The position numbers and the translations under genes are program-made. From Christiangramia forsetii KT0803 (lineage in GTDB: Bacteria > Bacteroidota > Bacteroidia > Flavobacteriales > Flavobacteriaceae): a DNA stretch of 64,000 nucleotides. Below the pieces are notes generated by a model. The model ran no database searches, had not been told where the DNA came from, and was given only the letters and a program-made list of their open reading frames with translations. This document shows positions 53,324-63,459 of the stretch, in pieces. The stretch covers positions 2,108,001 through 2,172,000 of the forward strand of contig NC_008571.1 of NCBI RefSeq assembly GCF_000060345.1, read 5' to 3'. Each line of letters opens with the position of its first letter. Position 1 is the first letter of the stretch.

Positions 53324-56300
53324 TTAAAACTTTAAACCTAGCGTAAATTGGAATCGTGCTCCCTCGCTTCCGGCAAATATGCTAAATTTCCCCTGAATAG
53401 CATCTGCACTATTAATCCAAAGGCCTCCACCATAGCTATCATGCCAAACCTTACTGTTTCCTTCTTCCGTCCATACTCTACCTAGATCATAACCTCCATA
53501 AACTCCCAATTGAAAGGGAAGAAAGCTTGTTTTTACGGTGTTAAAGGAATATCGTAAATCGGCACCTGTACCAAATGAACTTTTACCTGAATACCTCTCC
53601 AGTCTATAACCTCTCAAACCACTTTCTGCCCCTAATTGAGCAGATTGGTAAAATTCATATTCCTGGCCAATATTTATATGGGCTTCAGCTCTTGTTTTTA
53701 TTACCAGTTTTCTATTACGCGTTAGTGCATTGTAGAATCCCATGTACGGCTTAAAGTATCCATACTGTCGGTCAGGTTCAGCTGTATTCATTTTTGCTCC
53801 AAGATTCAATTCAAAAAGCATCCCCCTGGTTGGATTTAGAAGATCATCATAACTCTCATACCTGTACATCGCGTCTAATCCAGCAAAGTATTTTCTTCCG
53901 AATAAATCTGGAGCTGCACTTACAAAATCTTCGGTTACATATCTTCCTTCATCATCCTGTACCTCTATCGCTTCAAAACTTGCCGTAAATCCGAAGAAAC
54001 TACCAAAAGGTGTTTTATTCACTAAAGCTGCTTTGGCTGCATATTCATTTAAACCAACCCTATTATAATCTAAATCCAACTCATCTTCAAAATTCCTGGT
54101 TTCGTTTCCAAAACCAAAAAAGTTCTCTGAATATTTAGGACTCGTATAGTTTACCCCCAGTAATAAATTATAATTTCCAACAATACTAGCAAATTCAGCC
54201 TCATAAGCCAATTCAAAACCATTGGTGGCTGAGTGATATTCTCCAAAGAAAGTATACTGTGAAGTAAAAGGATTTCTTTTAAATTTATTTACAGATTTAA
54301 CGTATTCAAGACCAAATGAAAATCCCTCGTCAGGATTATAACTTAGATCTGGAAGAATAGAACCTGATGAAAAGGTCTTTTTATCCTTATCATAGGTATT
54401 GATCTCATAATTATCTGTAAATCTAAGCTTTGCGTTATTTAGCTCATTTACGGTATTAGGTAATGATTTATGATCATAAAGCTTTAGGTTACCTCCATTT
54501 TCTACCGTATAACTATCATTATTCTGTCCGCCAATTACCCGAACAAAAATTTTGGAAGGTCCCGTACCTTTTACAAAGATTTTATCATCGTCATCCAATC
54601 CATAAACCCAAATCTCTTTTGTTTCATCAAATTTATAAATCTTATCACTCAGGTTTTCTGCCCGCTCCCCTTCTTTATTTCTAGTTATTGTAACCCGTGT
54701 ATTTCCATCTTCCATACGAATCACATCAATGAAGTCGTCTTTATCTGTACCTGTAACAATGGCTAACGTGGATAATTGGTCATAATATCGTTCAGCAATA
54801 TCTACAATATTATTACGACGCCCTTTTACATTCTCTATAAGCTCCTGAGTAGTCTCGCCCATTGTTTCCTTCGGAAGCTTTGAAAAGGCTTCAGCGATGA
54901 CTTCATCTGAGATATTATCCTGAATATATTGAGCCTGTTTCATCCACGTTTCTTTTCCTGTATTCTGAAGAAGAGATCTATCGAGGCCCATGGCGGCAAT
55001 ATTAAACCACTCAACATCTTTAATATCATCTCCATAGACCGCAAATTGATTGGCAAATCCTGTAAGTGCTCTTAAAGTTCCGAAAAAAGCACCATCGAAA
55101 TTTGAAAATACCTGGTCACGATCTCTGGGTATTGGTTCAAAATAATGTCTTCCTTCAGCATCTTCAATTTCAGCCCAGCGCCACTGATCCTGGTGCCGAT
55201 CCCAGTCACCAATTAACATATCAAAAACCCTCGCTCTAACATAGGCCGATTCGTCAAGAATATACTTTTCATCCCTTCTTAATCTTTCCAACATATCTGA
55301 AGTACTTACAATATCATGGTCTGGATTTCCAAAATATTCATATCCCTTCCAACCTTCTTCAGGTCTTTCTACAATCATGTAAATATCATCTCCATGTACC
55401 GAATTATATTTTCCTAATGCCTCCTGCTTGGGCAGATAAAATACTTTTGGGTTCGTATGATACACACCAGCCGCACTACTTAGGTCTGGAATAGCCAGGA
55501 AACCATAGGGATGAGCAGCCGTATAGAAATCGGTTAAAAGATTTTCAGCAACTGTATTTTCCAGCTTATTTTCAACAGCTTGATTTTTAAAGGCTACATT
55601 TTGAAGAAATAATAATGCATCTTTTCGCACTCTTCTAATATTATACTCTCTACCTAAACTATCTTTTACTCTTAAAGAAACCGTTTGGTGGCCTCCGCCC
55701 TCGCGAACAACCTTCAGCCCTCCATAAAGCGTATCTAAATCAGCCACTTTTAAAGTAACATCAGTCCCGTAAAGCTCACGATATCTTTCCCCCCAGACTG
55801 TCTCATGTACCGGGCTTTTATCGGTATCCTCTTCTTCCTTATATATAGACGTTGTAATTGTCTGCGGAAAACTATCAGGATATTCTTTAAATTCAAATGG
55901 AACCGGGGTTTCTAAAATTTCCTTTTGAAAAAGTAGCTTTGGCTTATTCTCTTTATTCCCATAAAAACTCACCCATGAAGAACCATCTTTAAAAATATCC
56001 AGAACAGCAAAACCCTGTCCGTTATATGCAAAAACGCCATCATTACTCAAAGTCGCATAAGATGCTTTAGAACCCGAACCGGAAACGATCTGCTTTACAC
56101 TATCATGCTCTATATACTGTAAAGAATGTTCATGTCCAGAGGCAAAAATCACCCTTTCTGATCCCTGAGCGATTATAGATAACCTGTTGGCGAGAGATTT
56201 ATAACGATTGTTCTGAGCATCCTGAATGGAGACTCCTCCAGTAGTTCTAATTAAAGTAGCCAATGAGCCTAGAATAGGTAAAGGGATCTTCTTTTGAGAA

Positions 56301-57046
56301 GGATAAATGTGCCTATCTATTGTATACTGACCCCCGTGCACACCATTGGTATAAACCGGGTGATGCAAAGCAATTAAAACTGTTTTATTCTGATTCTTTT
56401 TGATCTCTGACTCTAACTCCAAGAACATAGCCTCCCTGGTCTTTATCTGAGCGCAATTATCATTAATCTTTGGGTTTTTATCCCAATCTTCCAGATACCA
56501 TTGAGAATCAATTACAATAAGCTGAATGTTTTCTGAAATTTCTAAAGATTCTAATCCGCAACCAATTTCCGGACTCCAAAGTAAAATATCATCAAACTTG
56601 CTTTTAAGATAATCTCTTTGTCTCTCTAAGCCGTTTAGTTTTTCATTGTACCAGTCATGGTTTCCGGGGATCACCACTACTTTACCTTCATAATTTTCTA
56701 TGGCATCAAGTTGGGCGTCCAGACGATATTCTGCAGCTTCACGACCTGATGCTCCTTCCGGTGGCATTCCATCCGGATAAATATTATCTCCGAGAAATAG
56801 GGTGTAATTTTCAGTTTTGTTAACCGAATCTAAAAATGTTTTAAAAGCGATCAGTCCCAGGGATGTCCCCCCAGGAGGAGAATAACCACCGTCTCCAAGT
56901 AGATAAAATGATTTTTCAATTTCTTTATTATCAGGATATCCAAAATCAGACTTTGGCTCGCCATCTCTATATTTAGGTTCCACCGTGGCACAGGAAAAAA
57001 CAAGGGACAAGATGAAAAACGGGGCTAAAAGTTTAACTTTTTTCAT
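53324..57046 (-). CDS. lipoprotein fusing a metallophosphoesterase to a BamA-like barrel
   Basis: A 1240-residue protein. The signal ends at Cys 19 (LVFSC). Residues 45-370 are a calcineurin-like phosphoesterase: GDGGY, GDNIYPDG, GNHDWYN, HHPVYTNG and SGHEHSLQY form the metal site. The middle region (400-850) has no family I can name. The last 300-350 residues are rich in alternating aromatic strands and end in a Phe (LGLKF), with GLRGYRLERYSG as the signature of BamA/TamA-type 16-strand barrels. It would sit in the outer membrane, but the hydrolase substrate is unknown. Confidence 0.82.
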   Translation of the reverse strand: MKKVKLLAPFFILSLVFSCATVEPKYRDGEPKSDFGYPDNKEIEKSFYLLGDGGYSPPGGTSLGLIAFKTFLDSVNKTENYTLFLGDNIYPDGMPPEGASGREAAEYRLDAQLDAIENYEGKVVVIPGNHDWYNEKLNGLERQRDYLKSKFDDILLWSPEIGCGLESLEISENIQLIVIDSQWYLEDWDKNPKINDNCAQIKTREAMFLELESEIKKNQNKTVLIALHHPVYTNGVHGGQYTIDRHIYPSQKKIPLPILGSLATLIRTTGGVSIQDAQNNRYKSLANRLSIIAQGSERVIFASGHEHSLQYIEHDSVKQIVSGSGSKASYATLSNDGVFAYNGQGFAVLDIFKDGSSWVSFYGNKENKPKLLFQKEILETPVPFEFKEYPDSFPQTITTSIYKEEEDTDKSPVHETVWGERYRELYGTDVTLKVADLDTLYGGLKVVREGGGHQTVSLRVKDSLGREYNIRRVRKDALLFLQNVAFKNQAVENKLENTVAENLLTDFYTAAHPYGFLAIPDLSSAAGVYHTNPKVFYLPKQEALGKYNSVHGDDIYMIVERPEEGWKGYEYFGNPDHDIVSTSDMLERLRRDEKYILDESAYVRARVFDMLIGDWDRHQDQWRWAEIEDAEGRHYFEPIPRDRDQVFSNFDGAFFGTLRALTGFANQFAVYGDDIKDVEWFNIAAMGLDRSLLQNTGKETWMKQAQYIQDNISDEVIAEAFSKLPKETMGETTQELIENVKGRRNNIVDIAERYYDQLSTLAIVTGTDKDDFIDVIRMEDGNTRVTITRNKEGERAENLSDKIYKFDETKEIWVYGLDDDDKIFVKGTGPSKIFVRVIGGQNNDSYTVENGGNLKLYDHKSLPNTVNELNNAKLRFTDNYEINTYDKDKKTFSSGSILPDLSYNPDEGFSFGLEYVKSVNKFKRNPFTSQYTFFGEYHSATNGFELAYEAEFASIVGNYNLLLGVNYTSPKYSENFFGFGNETRNFEDELDLDYNRVGLNEYAAKAALVNKTPFGSFFGFTASFEAIEVQDDEGRYVTEDFVSAAPDLFGRKYFAGLDAMYRYESYDDLLNPTRGMLFELNLGAKMNTAEPDRQYGYFKPYMGFYNALTRNRKLVIKTRAEAHINIGQEYEFYQSAQLGAESGLRGYRLERYSGKSSFGTGADLRYSFNTVKTSFLPFQLGVYGGYDLGRVWTEEGNSKVWHDSYGGGLWINSADAIQGKFSIFAGSEGARFQFTLGLKF

Positions 57047-57102
57047 AGAAAATAATGGTCAATTTTTTTTGTAATTTGGTCGATGCATTTAAGAATATAT
57101 GT

Positions 57103-58287
57103 ATGAACAATCTCATAGAGAAAGCTGATAAATTTGTTGAAGAATTATTTAAAGAAAAATTACCAAACACCTTTATTTATCATAACTACCAGCACACAGA
57201 GCGGGTGGTTAAAAGTACTAAAGAATTAATCGATAATTCTGAAATTAATGTTAAAGAGGAAGAGGCTCTAATACTGGCGGCCTGGTTGCATGATACGGGG
57301 TACATTCATACGTATAAAGGGCATGAAGAAAAAAGTGTTGAAATTGCCGAATCTTTTCTTAAAGACAACAATGCCACTGAAGACCTTATTGCGAATGTTA
57401 AGCAATATATCTTAGCTACCAGATTCTCTAACACACCTAAATGCCTGGAAGAAAAAATAATAAGGGATGCAGATTCTTCTCATTTTGGAAAAGATTATTT
57501 TGAAGAAACCAGCGAATTTCTGAGACAGGAGCTGGAAATGCATAATATCAAGAATTTCACGAATGCCGAATGGTTGGAAGAAAACATCCTGGTGTTTACT
57601 GAAAAACATCAATTTTATACAGACCATGCTCTTGCTGAATGGAAGCCTAAGAAAGAAGACAATCTTCTAGAGCTGATAGAAAGTAAAAATAAACAGGAGA
57701 AAAAATTAACAAAGGAAGAACACAAGGCCAGGATGAAGGCGAAATATAAGAATGAGAATCCTGAAAGAAGTATTCAAACTCTTTTTCGCGTCACCTTAAG
57801 AAATCACATAAAATTAAGTGATATAGCAGATACCAAGGCAAACATTTTACTCTCTGTAAACGCTATCATTATCTCACTAGCTCTCGCAAATCTAATTCCA
57901 AAACTGGAAGCTGAATCAAATAAGCATTTACTTATTCCCAGCCTTATTTTAGTTCTTTTTAGCGTTGCGTCAATAATTCTCTCAATCTTATCTACGCGCC
58001 CAAACGTTACTAGTGGGGAATTCACAAAGGAACAGGTTAAGAATAGAAACGTAAACCTATTATTCTTCGGAAATTATCATAAAATGCCATTTGAACAATT
58101 TAAATGGGGCATGAACAAGCTTTTGAAAGATAAAGATTATGTTTATGAGATGCTTATGCTGGACCTGCACTTACTCGGTAAAGTATTGCATAGAAAATAT
58201 TTTCTATTACGTCTTACGTACACTGTTTTTATGACAGGGATCATCGTTTCTGTAATCGCATTTATTTTTGCATTTTACTCACTGTAA
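57103..58287 (+). CDS. HD-domain protein with a PycTM (DUF5706) membrane module
   Basis: The frame opens at 57055, but the start at 57103 (MNNLIEKAD) is better, as upstream residues are uncharged noise. The product is 394 residues. Residues 20-190 are an HD hydrolase: HNYQH (27-31), LHD (62-64) and RDAD (121-124) bind metal. Residues about 230-394 hold SDIADTKANILLSVNA, the mark of the Pycsar effector TM module, with three membrane segments. Pycsar effectors sense cyclic UMP or CMP and damage the membrane in phage defence. No cyclase gene is nearby. Relatives are widespread in flavobacteria, perhaps as housekeeping proteins. Confidence 0.78.
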   Translation: MNNLIEKADKFVEELFKEKLPNTFIYHNYQHTERVVKSTKELIDNSEINVKEEEALILAAWLHDTGYIHTYKGHEEKSVEIAESFLKDNNATEDLIANVKQYILATRFSNTPKCLEEKIIRDADSSHFGKDYFEETSEFLRQELEMHNIKNFTNAEWLEENILVFTEKHQFYTDHALAEWKPKKEDNLLELIESKNKQEKKLTKEEHKARMKAKYKNENPERSIQTLFRVTLRNHIKLSDIADTKANILLSVNAIIISLALANLIPKLEAESNKHLLIPSLILVLFSVASIILSILSTRPNVTSGEFTKEQVKNRNVNLLFFGNYHKMPFEQFKWGMNKLLKDKDYVYEMLMLDLHLLGKVLHRKYFLLRLTYTVFMTGIIVSVIAFIFAFYSL

Positions 58288-60645
58288 TTCCTCCATGAGG
58301 TCTTCATAATTAAAAACGTTTTCGGGATGGTTGCGATCTGGGGAATATAAAACATTTACTCTAATTGCCTTTAATCCAACCACTCCCTGAACATCTTCCA
58401 GATCCAGTAATTCAATGTCTTCCCCAAAGTAATTTTTAGCCTGAAGATATTGTACATATTGAAGATATTCCCTTTCATCGCTACTTTGCGAGTACACAAT
58501 TGTCATTTTTCCCTTCTGGGTAACACGCTCTTCTGTACCTTTCACAAAGGCTTTATCTATACGTTTTTTAATGATCTCATAACGCGCATTATAAGTGCCA
58601 TCAACATCAAATTTCTTTTCATCCATTCTGTATCGAATAGACATCGTGCTGTTATAAACCAGGATAAGAGATGCAGCCTCCAATTTAATTGGTGTATTTT
58701 CCTGTAATTGATAGAAACGGTTTTCCATTTCGCACATTGTACTAAGCTGCCACAACCTTAGATTAAATAAATAGACTTTATTAAAAGGTCTTTTATTAGC
58801 CATCGAAGCTCCAATATACATATTGTGGTCTACCCCATCTGTCTTATATCTTTCAAAATAATGTGGGTAGATTCCCTGTGCCTGAACCTGTTTTTTATCT
58901 ATATATCTGGACATGGTTCTATTAATTTGCTGCACCGTTTCATCATACTTCTTACGATGATTATAAACCAGACCGGTTTCAGGGTTCAACATTTCCGTAT
59001 ATTCCTCAACGAGCTCTCGAATATCTTTAGATTGCTTTTTTAAATGACTCATTAAAGGATTCACTTCTTTCTTAAGAAGGTTAAAAACCTTTTGTTCACT
59101 ACTGGCATTAAGTTTATTCTGAAGTTCTTCCTTAAAATCTGAAATTCTATACTTTACCTGGTCATAAATTGGTAATTCTTCAATATCATAGGCTTTTCTA
59201 ATAATATCAAGAATAATTTCTAATTGATCTAATAGATCTTTCTTGATTGCATCATTTCTAGCTTCCGAAGAAGCCACGATATCTATCTGACCATATAAAG
59301 GGTAGACATCTTTAAAAGAAATATCTTTAAAAGAAGCCAATCCGTCTTTATCAAGATCTTTTATAAATTTTTTAGCCTCCTTCTCAAATACCCATAAAAC
59401 GCTGGGATGAATAGAGGTACATTCGCTTTGAATAACCGCTTTCACTCTATTTTCAAAATCGTTTCTATTTCTTTCTACTGTAGTTATTATATAAGGAAGA
59501 ATGTCATCTAGCTTGATGGCGTTAATACTATTCAACTCATTCTTTCTTTCTGAAGCAAGCTCCAGTATTCCCAGTAATTTCCCGTTTTTTGCTATAGGAG
59601 CCAACAAACAACTCTTTACACTGTTCTTCTTTAGATTTTTCGCAAGAAGATTGTTGTTATCCTTTATATAATTATCCACATTAGAGATGGTGAAATATGA
59701 ATTATCATCAATCAATTTTTGGAAACCTTGTTCACAAATCCCGGTATCGCAATCATTCACCATTTTTTCATCAAGGATAAAACTTTTTGCAGATTCGTTT
59801 TCCATACGTTCAAAAACCATATCTCGCCGATTGAAGACTGTGAAGCCTACCTGCAAATCTGAAATCTTATAAATAGATCTAAAAATCTCCTGTAGTTTCT
59901 GAAGTTCTTCTGCTTCATTAACCTCTTCAAATAGTAACGTTGTTTTTAATTCTGAAATAGCATCATCTATAGTAACATCGGTTAGATTTACGATGGTGAA
60001 ACCTTTGAAAATATAGCTGTTTGGCGGAATTTTTTCTTTCCACAATTCTAGATCATCAACATTTTGAAGGAGAACATCTACATCTTTTTGAGTGATCTCA
60101 GGCGCATCATCTTTCTTGAATATCTCAACAAAATCGGCATTCATGGCTATTCTATAATGCCTTTTTATCCCCTCTTTATCCGGAATATCATAATACATTG
60201 GCCTGGAAATATCTACCTCATAATTATAATATTGTCTAAGAATCTGAATGCAAGCAAAAATATAAATAAGCTCTTCATTCATATTTCTGAATGAAATTTC
60301 AAAATTATCACCGGCATTCTCCAAAATTTGGGTTAACCTTTTTGAAGAATTGAAAAGAATATTGTGAAAGGGAACAGCAGCTGCCTTTATTTCATTATTG
60401 GTCAAAATACTGGGAAATAGATCATCCAGCAGAATTTTGATAGGCTCCTTAAATTTCTTTAAGAGCTTAGGATCTTCAAATCCTTCGGTTAATTCAGGAT
60501 AGTCAGAAATATATTTAAGCATATTCTCCATGTACTCTTTGGAAATACTACTTTCAATCTCTTTAACTTCCTTTTCATATTGCTCAATGACCTTATGAAA
60601 ACTTATATGTATATCGAAAGGAAAATCTTTTAACTGCTTCATCAT
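58279..60645 (-). CDS. GAF-domain protein of unknown function
   Basis: A 788-residue soluble protein with no membrane segment. A GAF-like region lies near 270-400 (FTVFNRRDMVFER, LAPIAKNGKLLGILEL). The N-terminal third is helical, and the last 350 residues have conserved-looking blocks (NRTMSRYIDKK, YFERYKTDGVDHNMYIG) but no family I can name. It may bind a small ligand. It runs convergent with the HD-PycTM gene and overlaps its end by nine bases. The start could also be Met 2 at 60642. Confidence 0.65.
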   Translation of the reverse strand: MMKQLKDFPFDIHISFHKVIEQYEKEVKEIESSISKEYMENMLKYISDYPELTEGFEDPKLLKKFKEPIKILLDDLFPSILTNNEIKAAAVPFHNILFNSSKRLTQILENAGDNFEISFRNMNEELIYIFACIQILRQYYNYEVDISRPMYYDIPDKEGIKRHYRIAMNADFVEIFKKDDAPEITQKDVDVLLQNVDDLELWKEKIPPNSYIFKGFTIVNLTDVTIDDAISELKTTLLFEEVNEAEELQKLQEIFRSIYKISDLQVGFTVFNRRDMVFERMENESAKSFILDEKMVNDCDTGICEQGFQKLIDDNSYFTISNVDNYIKDNNNLLAKNLKKNSVKSCLLAPIAKNGKLLGILELASERKNELNSINAIKLDDILPYIITTVERNRNDFENRVKAVIQSECTSIHPSVLWVFEKEAKKFIKDLDKDGLASFKDISFKDVYPLYGQIDIVASSEARNDAIKKDLLDQLEIILDIIRKAYDIEELPIYDQVKYRISDFKEELQNKLNASSEQKVFNLLKKEVNPLMSHLKKQSKDIRELVEEYTEMLNPETGLVYNHRKKYDETVQQINRTMSRYIDKKQVQAQGIYPHYFERYKTDGVDHNMYIGASMANKRPFNKVYLFNLRLWQLSTMCEMENRFYQLQENTPIKLEAASLILVYNSTMSIRYRMDEKKFDVDGTYNARYEIIKKRIDKAFVKGTEERVTQKGKMTIVYSQSSDEREYLQYVQYLQAKNYFGEDIELLDLEDVQGVVGLKAIRVNVLYSPDRNHPENVFNYEDLMEELQ

Positions 60646-60755
60646 AACCGGATAATTTAAGGTAAAATTAAAAGTTATTGAAGCCTCAGTACGGGAAGCT
60701 TGTTTAAATTAACAATAATTTATAAATATTGAACATCTATGAAAGTTGAGTTCTT

Positions 60756-60763
60756 TATTTTTG
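60756..60763 (+). promoter_or_regulatory. candidate -7 box for the TlpA-like gene
   Basis: TATTTTTG matches TAnnTTTG exactly, 18 bases before the ATG at 60782. Confidence 0.5.
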
Positions 60764-60781
60764 CTTAAAATCTAACTTATA

Positions 60782-61903
60782 ATGAAAAAAATATCGATAC
60801 TTTTTGTGGCATTAGCGCTTGTGTTAGTGGGATGCGAAGAGGATAAAGGTTACTTCCTGAGTGGAAACATTTCAGGATTGGAAGATGGCAAACAGGTTTA
60901 TATAGCAGAATATGATGCATCTACCAATTCTACAAAAGCTCTTGATACTACAACAGTACAAGAAGGGAAATTCGAAATTGATATGGGGGAACAAGATCTC
61001 CCTAAACTCAGCTTTCTGAGATTTGAAGGAGTAAATGGTAATGTCATTTTCATTTCAGAAAATCAAAAAATTAATTTTGAAATTAATAAGGATAGCCTTA
61101 GAAACACCAGAATCAAAGGTGGAAAAGAAAACAAAGCCCTTTCTGAATACTTAGACCATTTAAACGAACTAAATCGGAAAATGGGAAGTATGCAGCAGGA
61201 TATGAGACAGGCAATGACCTCGAGAGATACTGCTAAACTTAGCAGCATGCGTAAAACTCAGCTTGAATTACGTGATAACGACGAAAATTTCAAAAAGGAA
61301 TTATTCAACAGGAATAAGGATTCTTATTTATCTGTAATGCTGTTAACAGATATGCTAAAAATGAGATCACTTTCTTCGGCAGAAGTCAGGGAAATGTACG
61401 CTGAAGTGTCAGACCGTATTAAGGAGACTCCTATGGCACAAAACCTTAAGGAAGCATTGGAGCAATCCAAGGCTGCTGAAATTGGCAGTAAAGCTCCTGA
61501 ATTTTCAGGTCCTACACCAGATGGTGGAGAATTAGCGCTAAGTGAGAGCCTGGGAAAAGTAACCATCGTAGATTTTTGGGCTGCCTGGTGTAAACCATGT
61601 AGGGTAGAAAATCCTAATCTTGTTAGGACTTACAATAAATATAAAGATCAGGGGCTTAATATTATCAGCGTTTCTTTAGATAGACCAGGCCAAAAAGAAC
61701 GATGGCTTAAGGCTATTGAAGAAGATAAGCTTGAGCAATGGAATCATGTTTCTAATCTTCAATTCTGGAATGATCCAATAGCCAAGAAGTATAAAGTAAC
61801 TGCTATTCCAGCCATGTTTGTTCTTGATGAAAATGGGGTAATCGTTGCTAAGAACTTAAGAGGTGATGCTTTGGCAAACAAAATTGGAGAACTTATTCAA
61901 TAA
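60782..61903 (+). CDS. TlpA/ResA-type thioredoxin lipoprotein with DUF4369
   Basis: A 373-residue lipoprotein with a lipobox ending at Cys 18 (LVLVGC). Residues 25-120 form the DUF4369 domain (YFLSGNISGLEDG, then FEIDMGEQD), followed by a charged coiled coil around 125-190. The C-terminal 140 residues are an AhpC/TSA-type thioredoxin with WAAWCKPC and the cis-Pro segment AIPAMF. Proteins of this kind maintain thiol redox in the periplasm, often for cytochrome c maturation. It stands alone with its own promoter box. Confidence 0.88.
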   Translation: MKKISILFVALALVLVGCEEDKGYFLSGNISGLEDGKQVYIAEYDASTNSTKALDTTTVQEGKFEIDMGEQDLPKLSFLRFEGVNGNVIFISENQKINFEINKDSLRNTRIKGGKENKALSEYLDHLNELNRKMGSMQQDMRQAMTSRDTAKLSSMRKTQLELRDNDENFKKELFNRNKDSYLSVMLLTDMLKMRSLSSAEVREMYAEVSDRIKETPMAQNLKEALEQSKAAEIGSKAPEFSGPTPDGGELALSESLGKVTIVDFWAAWCKPCRVENPNLVRTYNKYKDQGLNIISVSLDRPGQKERWLKAIEEDKLEQWNHVSNLQFWNDPIAKKYKVTAIPAMFVLDENGVIVAKNLRGDALANKIGELIQ

Positions 61904-61927
61904 GGAATAATTTCATGTAAAATAAAG

Positions 61928-62038
61928 AGGCTGTCTAAAAAGTGAAGGTAATGTTATTTTGAGCGAAGTCGAAAAATCTATATTTAAGATTTTCTCCGAT
62001 TCTTCATTTCATTCAGAATGACACTTTTTAGACAGCCT
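61928..62038. terminator. bidirectional terminator with a nested palindromic repeat
   Basis: AGGCTGTCTAAAAAGTG (61928-61944) and CACTTTTTAGACAGCCT (62022-62038) are perfect 17-base inverted repeats, followed by TTTTTT. It lies between the convergent TlpA-like and SIMPL genes. The loop itself holds a second imperfect palindrome (61953-62021) of the flavobacterial GTCATTCTGAGCGAAGTCGAA type. Confidence 0.85.
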
Positions 62039-62045
62039 TTTTTTA

Positions 62046-62732
62046 TTAGTTCAGCTCAAAACCGACATTTACCTTTATTTTGATTTCCAGTTCTCCGGGT
62101 GCGATTGTTTGCTGACTGCCCTTTGAAGCGCTCATTTCTACTGCTGCATCCATTCTGTAAACAGGTTGGAAACTATTATAATCCATTTCACTTATTGACT
62201 TTGCTTTACCTATATTTTGACCTAAAGGTTCTGCTAATTCCCGCGCTCTATTCTGGGCATCCAAAACCGCTAATTTCCTTGCTTCTTTTTCATATTTCTC
62301 CATTTCTGAAGATTTAAACTGAATACCATCGATTCTATTAAGACCGTTCTCTAAAAGACCTTTCATCACTTTTTCATAGTCTTTAAGATCTCGCAATCTG
62401 ATTGAAATTGCCTGATTCGCAACGTAACTATAAGTTTTGTCATTATAGTCATATTGCTTATTCAAATTTATATATTCAGTTTTAATGTCTTTCTCATCAA
62501 TATCCTGGGATTTGAGATATTTAATCACCTTATCTACCACGTCATCATTTTGCTTCTTTACAGCAGCTGCCGATGGACCTTCATGTTCAATTCTAGATTT
62601 TATGAGCACTTCATCCGGCTCCACTTTTACGATACCTTCTCCTGTAACACTCACCATTCCCTTTTCAAGATTTTCCTGGGCGAAAATTGAGGTGGAGGCA
62701 ATTATAGCCATTACAAAAAATAACTTTTTCAT
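62046..62732 (-). CDS. SIMPL-domain (DUF541) periplasmic protein
   Basis: A 228-residue protein with a Sec signal (MKKLFFVMAIIASTSIFAQ) and a single SIMPL domain: VSVTGEGIVKVEPDEV at 27-42, IRLRDLKDYEKVMKGLL mid-way, and ARKLAVLDAQNRARELAEPLG. The family has been linked to oxidative stress and membrane channels but its biochemical role is not settled. It ends at the shared terminator (61928-62038). Confidence 0.92.
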   Translation of the reverse strand: MKKLFFVMAIIASTSIFAQENLEKGMVSVTGEGIVKVEPDEVLIKSRIEHEGPSAAAVKKQNDDVVDKVIKYLKSQDIDEKDIKTEYINLNKQYDYNDKTYSYVANQAISIRLRDLKDYEKVMKGLLENGLNRIDGIQFKSSEMEKYEKEARKLAVLDAQNRARELAEPLGQNIGKAKSISEMDYNSFQPVYRMDAAVEMSASKGSQQTIAPGELEIKIKVNVGFELN

Positions 62733-62781
62733 TTTAGATAGTTTTTAGTTTCGGTTGAATATAACCAAGAAGAATACCAAA

Positions 62782-63429
62782 CTATATATAGCCCGTTCTT
62801 TGTAGTAAAAATAATATTACAATTGGAATCGCAAGAAGAGCAACCATAAGAAGATGACTCTCAAAAACCCAGGGAGCGAGCAACATAGTAAGAAAATATC
62901 CTCCTGTCGCTCCTCCAAAATGGGCATCATGTCCGATATTATCAGTTCTTCGTTTCATTCCATAAATAGTATAGAATAGGTAGCCTATTCCAAAAACATA
63001 GGCAGGAACGGGAATAACAAAAAACAGTCCTAAAGTCATATCTGGTTGCAGTAATATGGCGGAATATAAAATTCCCATTACCGCACCGCTGGCACCAACA
63101 GCGGTATATTGATAATCTTTTTTATGAAAAAAATATGAGACCAGGTTCCCAAATAGCAGGCTTCCAATATAGATTAGTAAAAAAGCGGTAGTTCCGATCC
63201 CATAGATCACCACATTAGCGAAAAAATAAAGGGTAAGCATATTCACAAACAAGTGACTGGTATCCACGTGGAGAAAACCGGAAGTTAAAATCTGATATTT
63301 CGCACCACCCTTAATATCAGCTACATTAAATTTATATTTATTAAAAAAAGCCTGATCACTAAAACCTTTAAAAGAAATTAAAACATTCACTCCTATGATT
63401 ACGAGCATTGCTAAGCTCAATTCTCCCAT
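62782..63429 (-). CDS. rhomboid-family intramembrane serine protease
   Basis: A 215-residue protein with about six membrane segments. The catalytic Ser 114 is in GASGAVMG (112-119) and His 170 in GHDAHFGGATGG. HLFVNM (59-64) is the conserved HxxxN of loop 1. Family length for a small rhomboid. It cleaves membrane proteins within the bilayer; its target is unknown. It is 49 bases upstream of the SIMPL gene on the same strand. Confidence 0.9.
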   Translation of the reverse strand: MGELSLAMLVIIGVNVLISFKGFSDQAFFNKYKFNVADIKGGAKYQILTSGFLHVDTSHLFVNMLTLYFFANVVIYGIGTTAFLLIYIGSLLFGNLVSYFFHKKDYQYTAVGASGAVMGILYSAILLQPDMTLGLFFVIPVPAYVFGIGYLFYTIYGMKRRTDNIGHDAHFGGATGGYFLTMLLAPWVFESHLLMVALLAIPIVILFLLQRTGYI

Positions 63430-63459
63430 ATTTCCTTAAGTTTAATTTCAAATATACCA

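Noticed and set aside
57055-57102. N-terminal extension of the HD-PycTM protein
   Set aside because: The 16 residues are hydrophobic and cysteine-bearing noise directly after the divergent gene start; MNNLIEKAD at 57103 is preferred.
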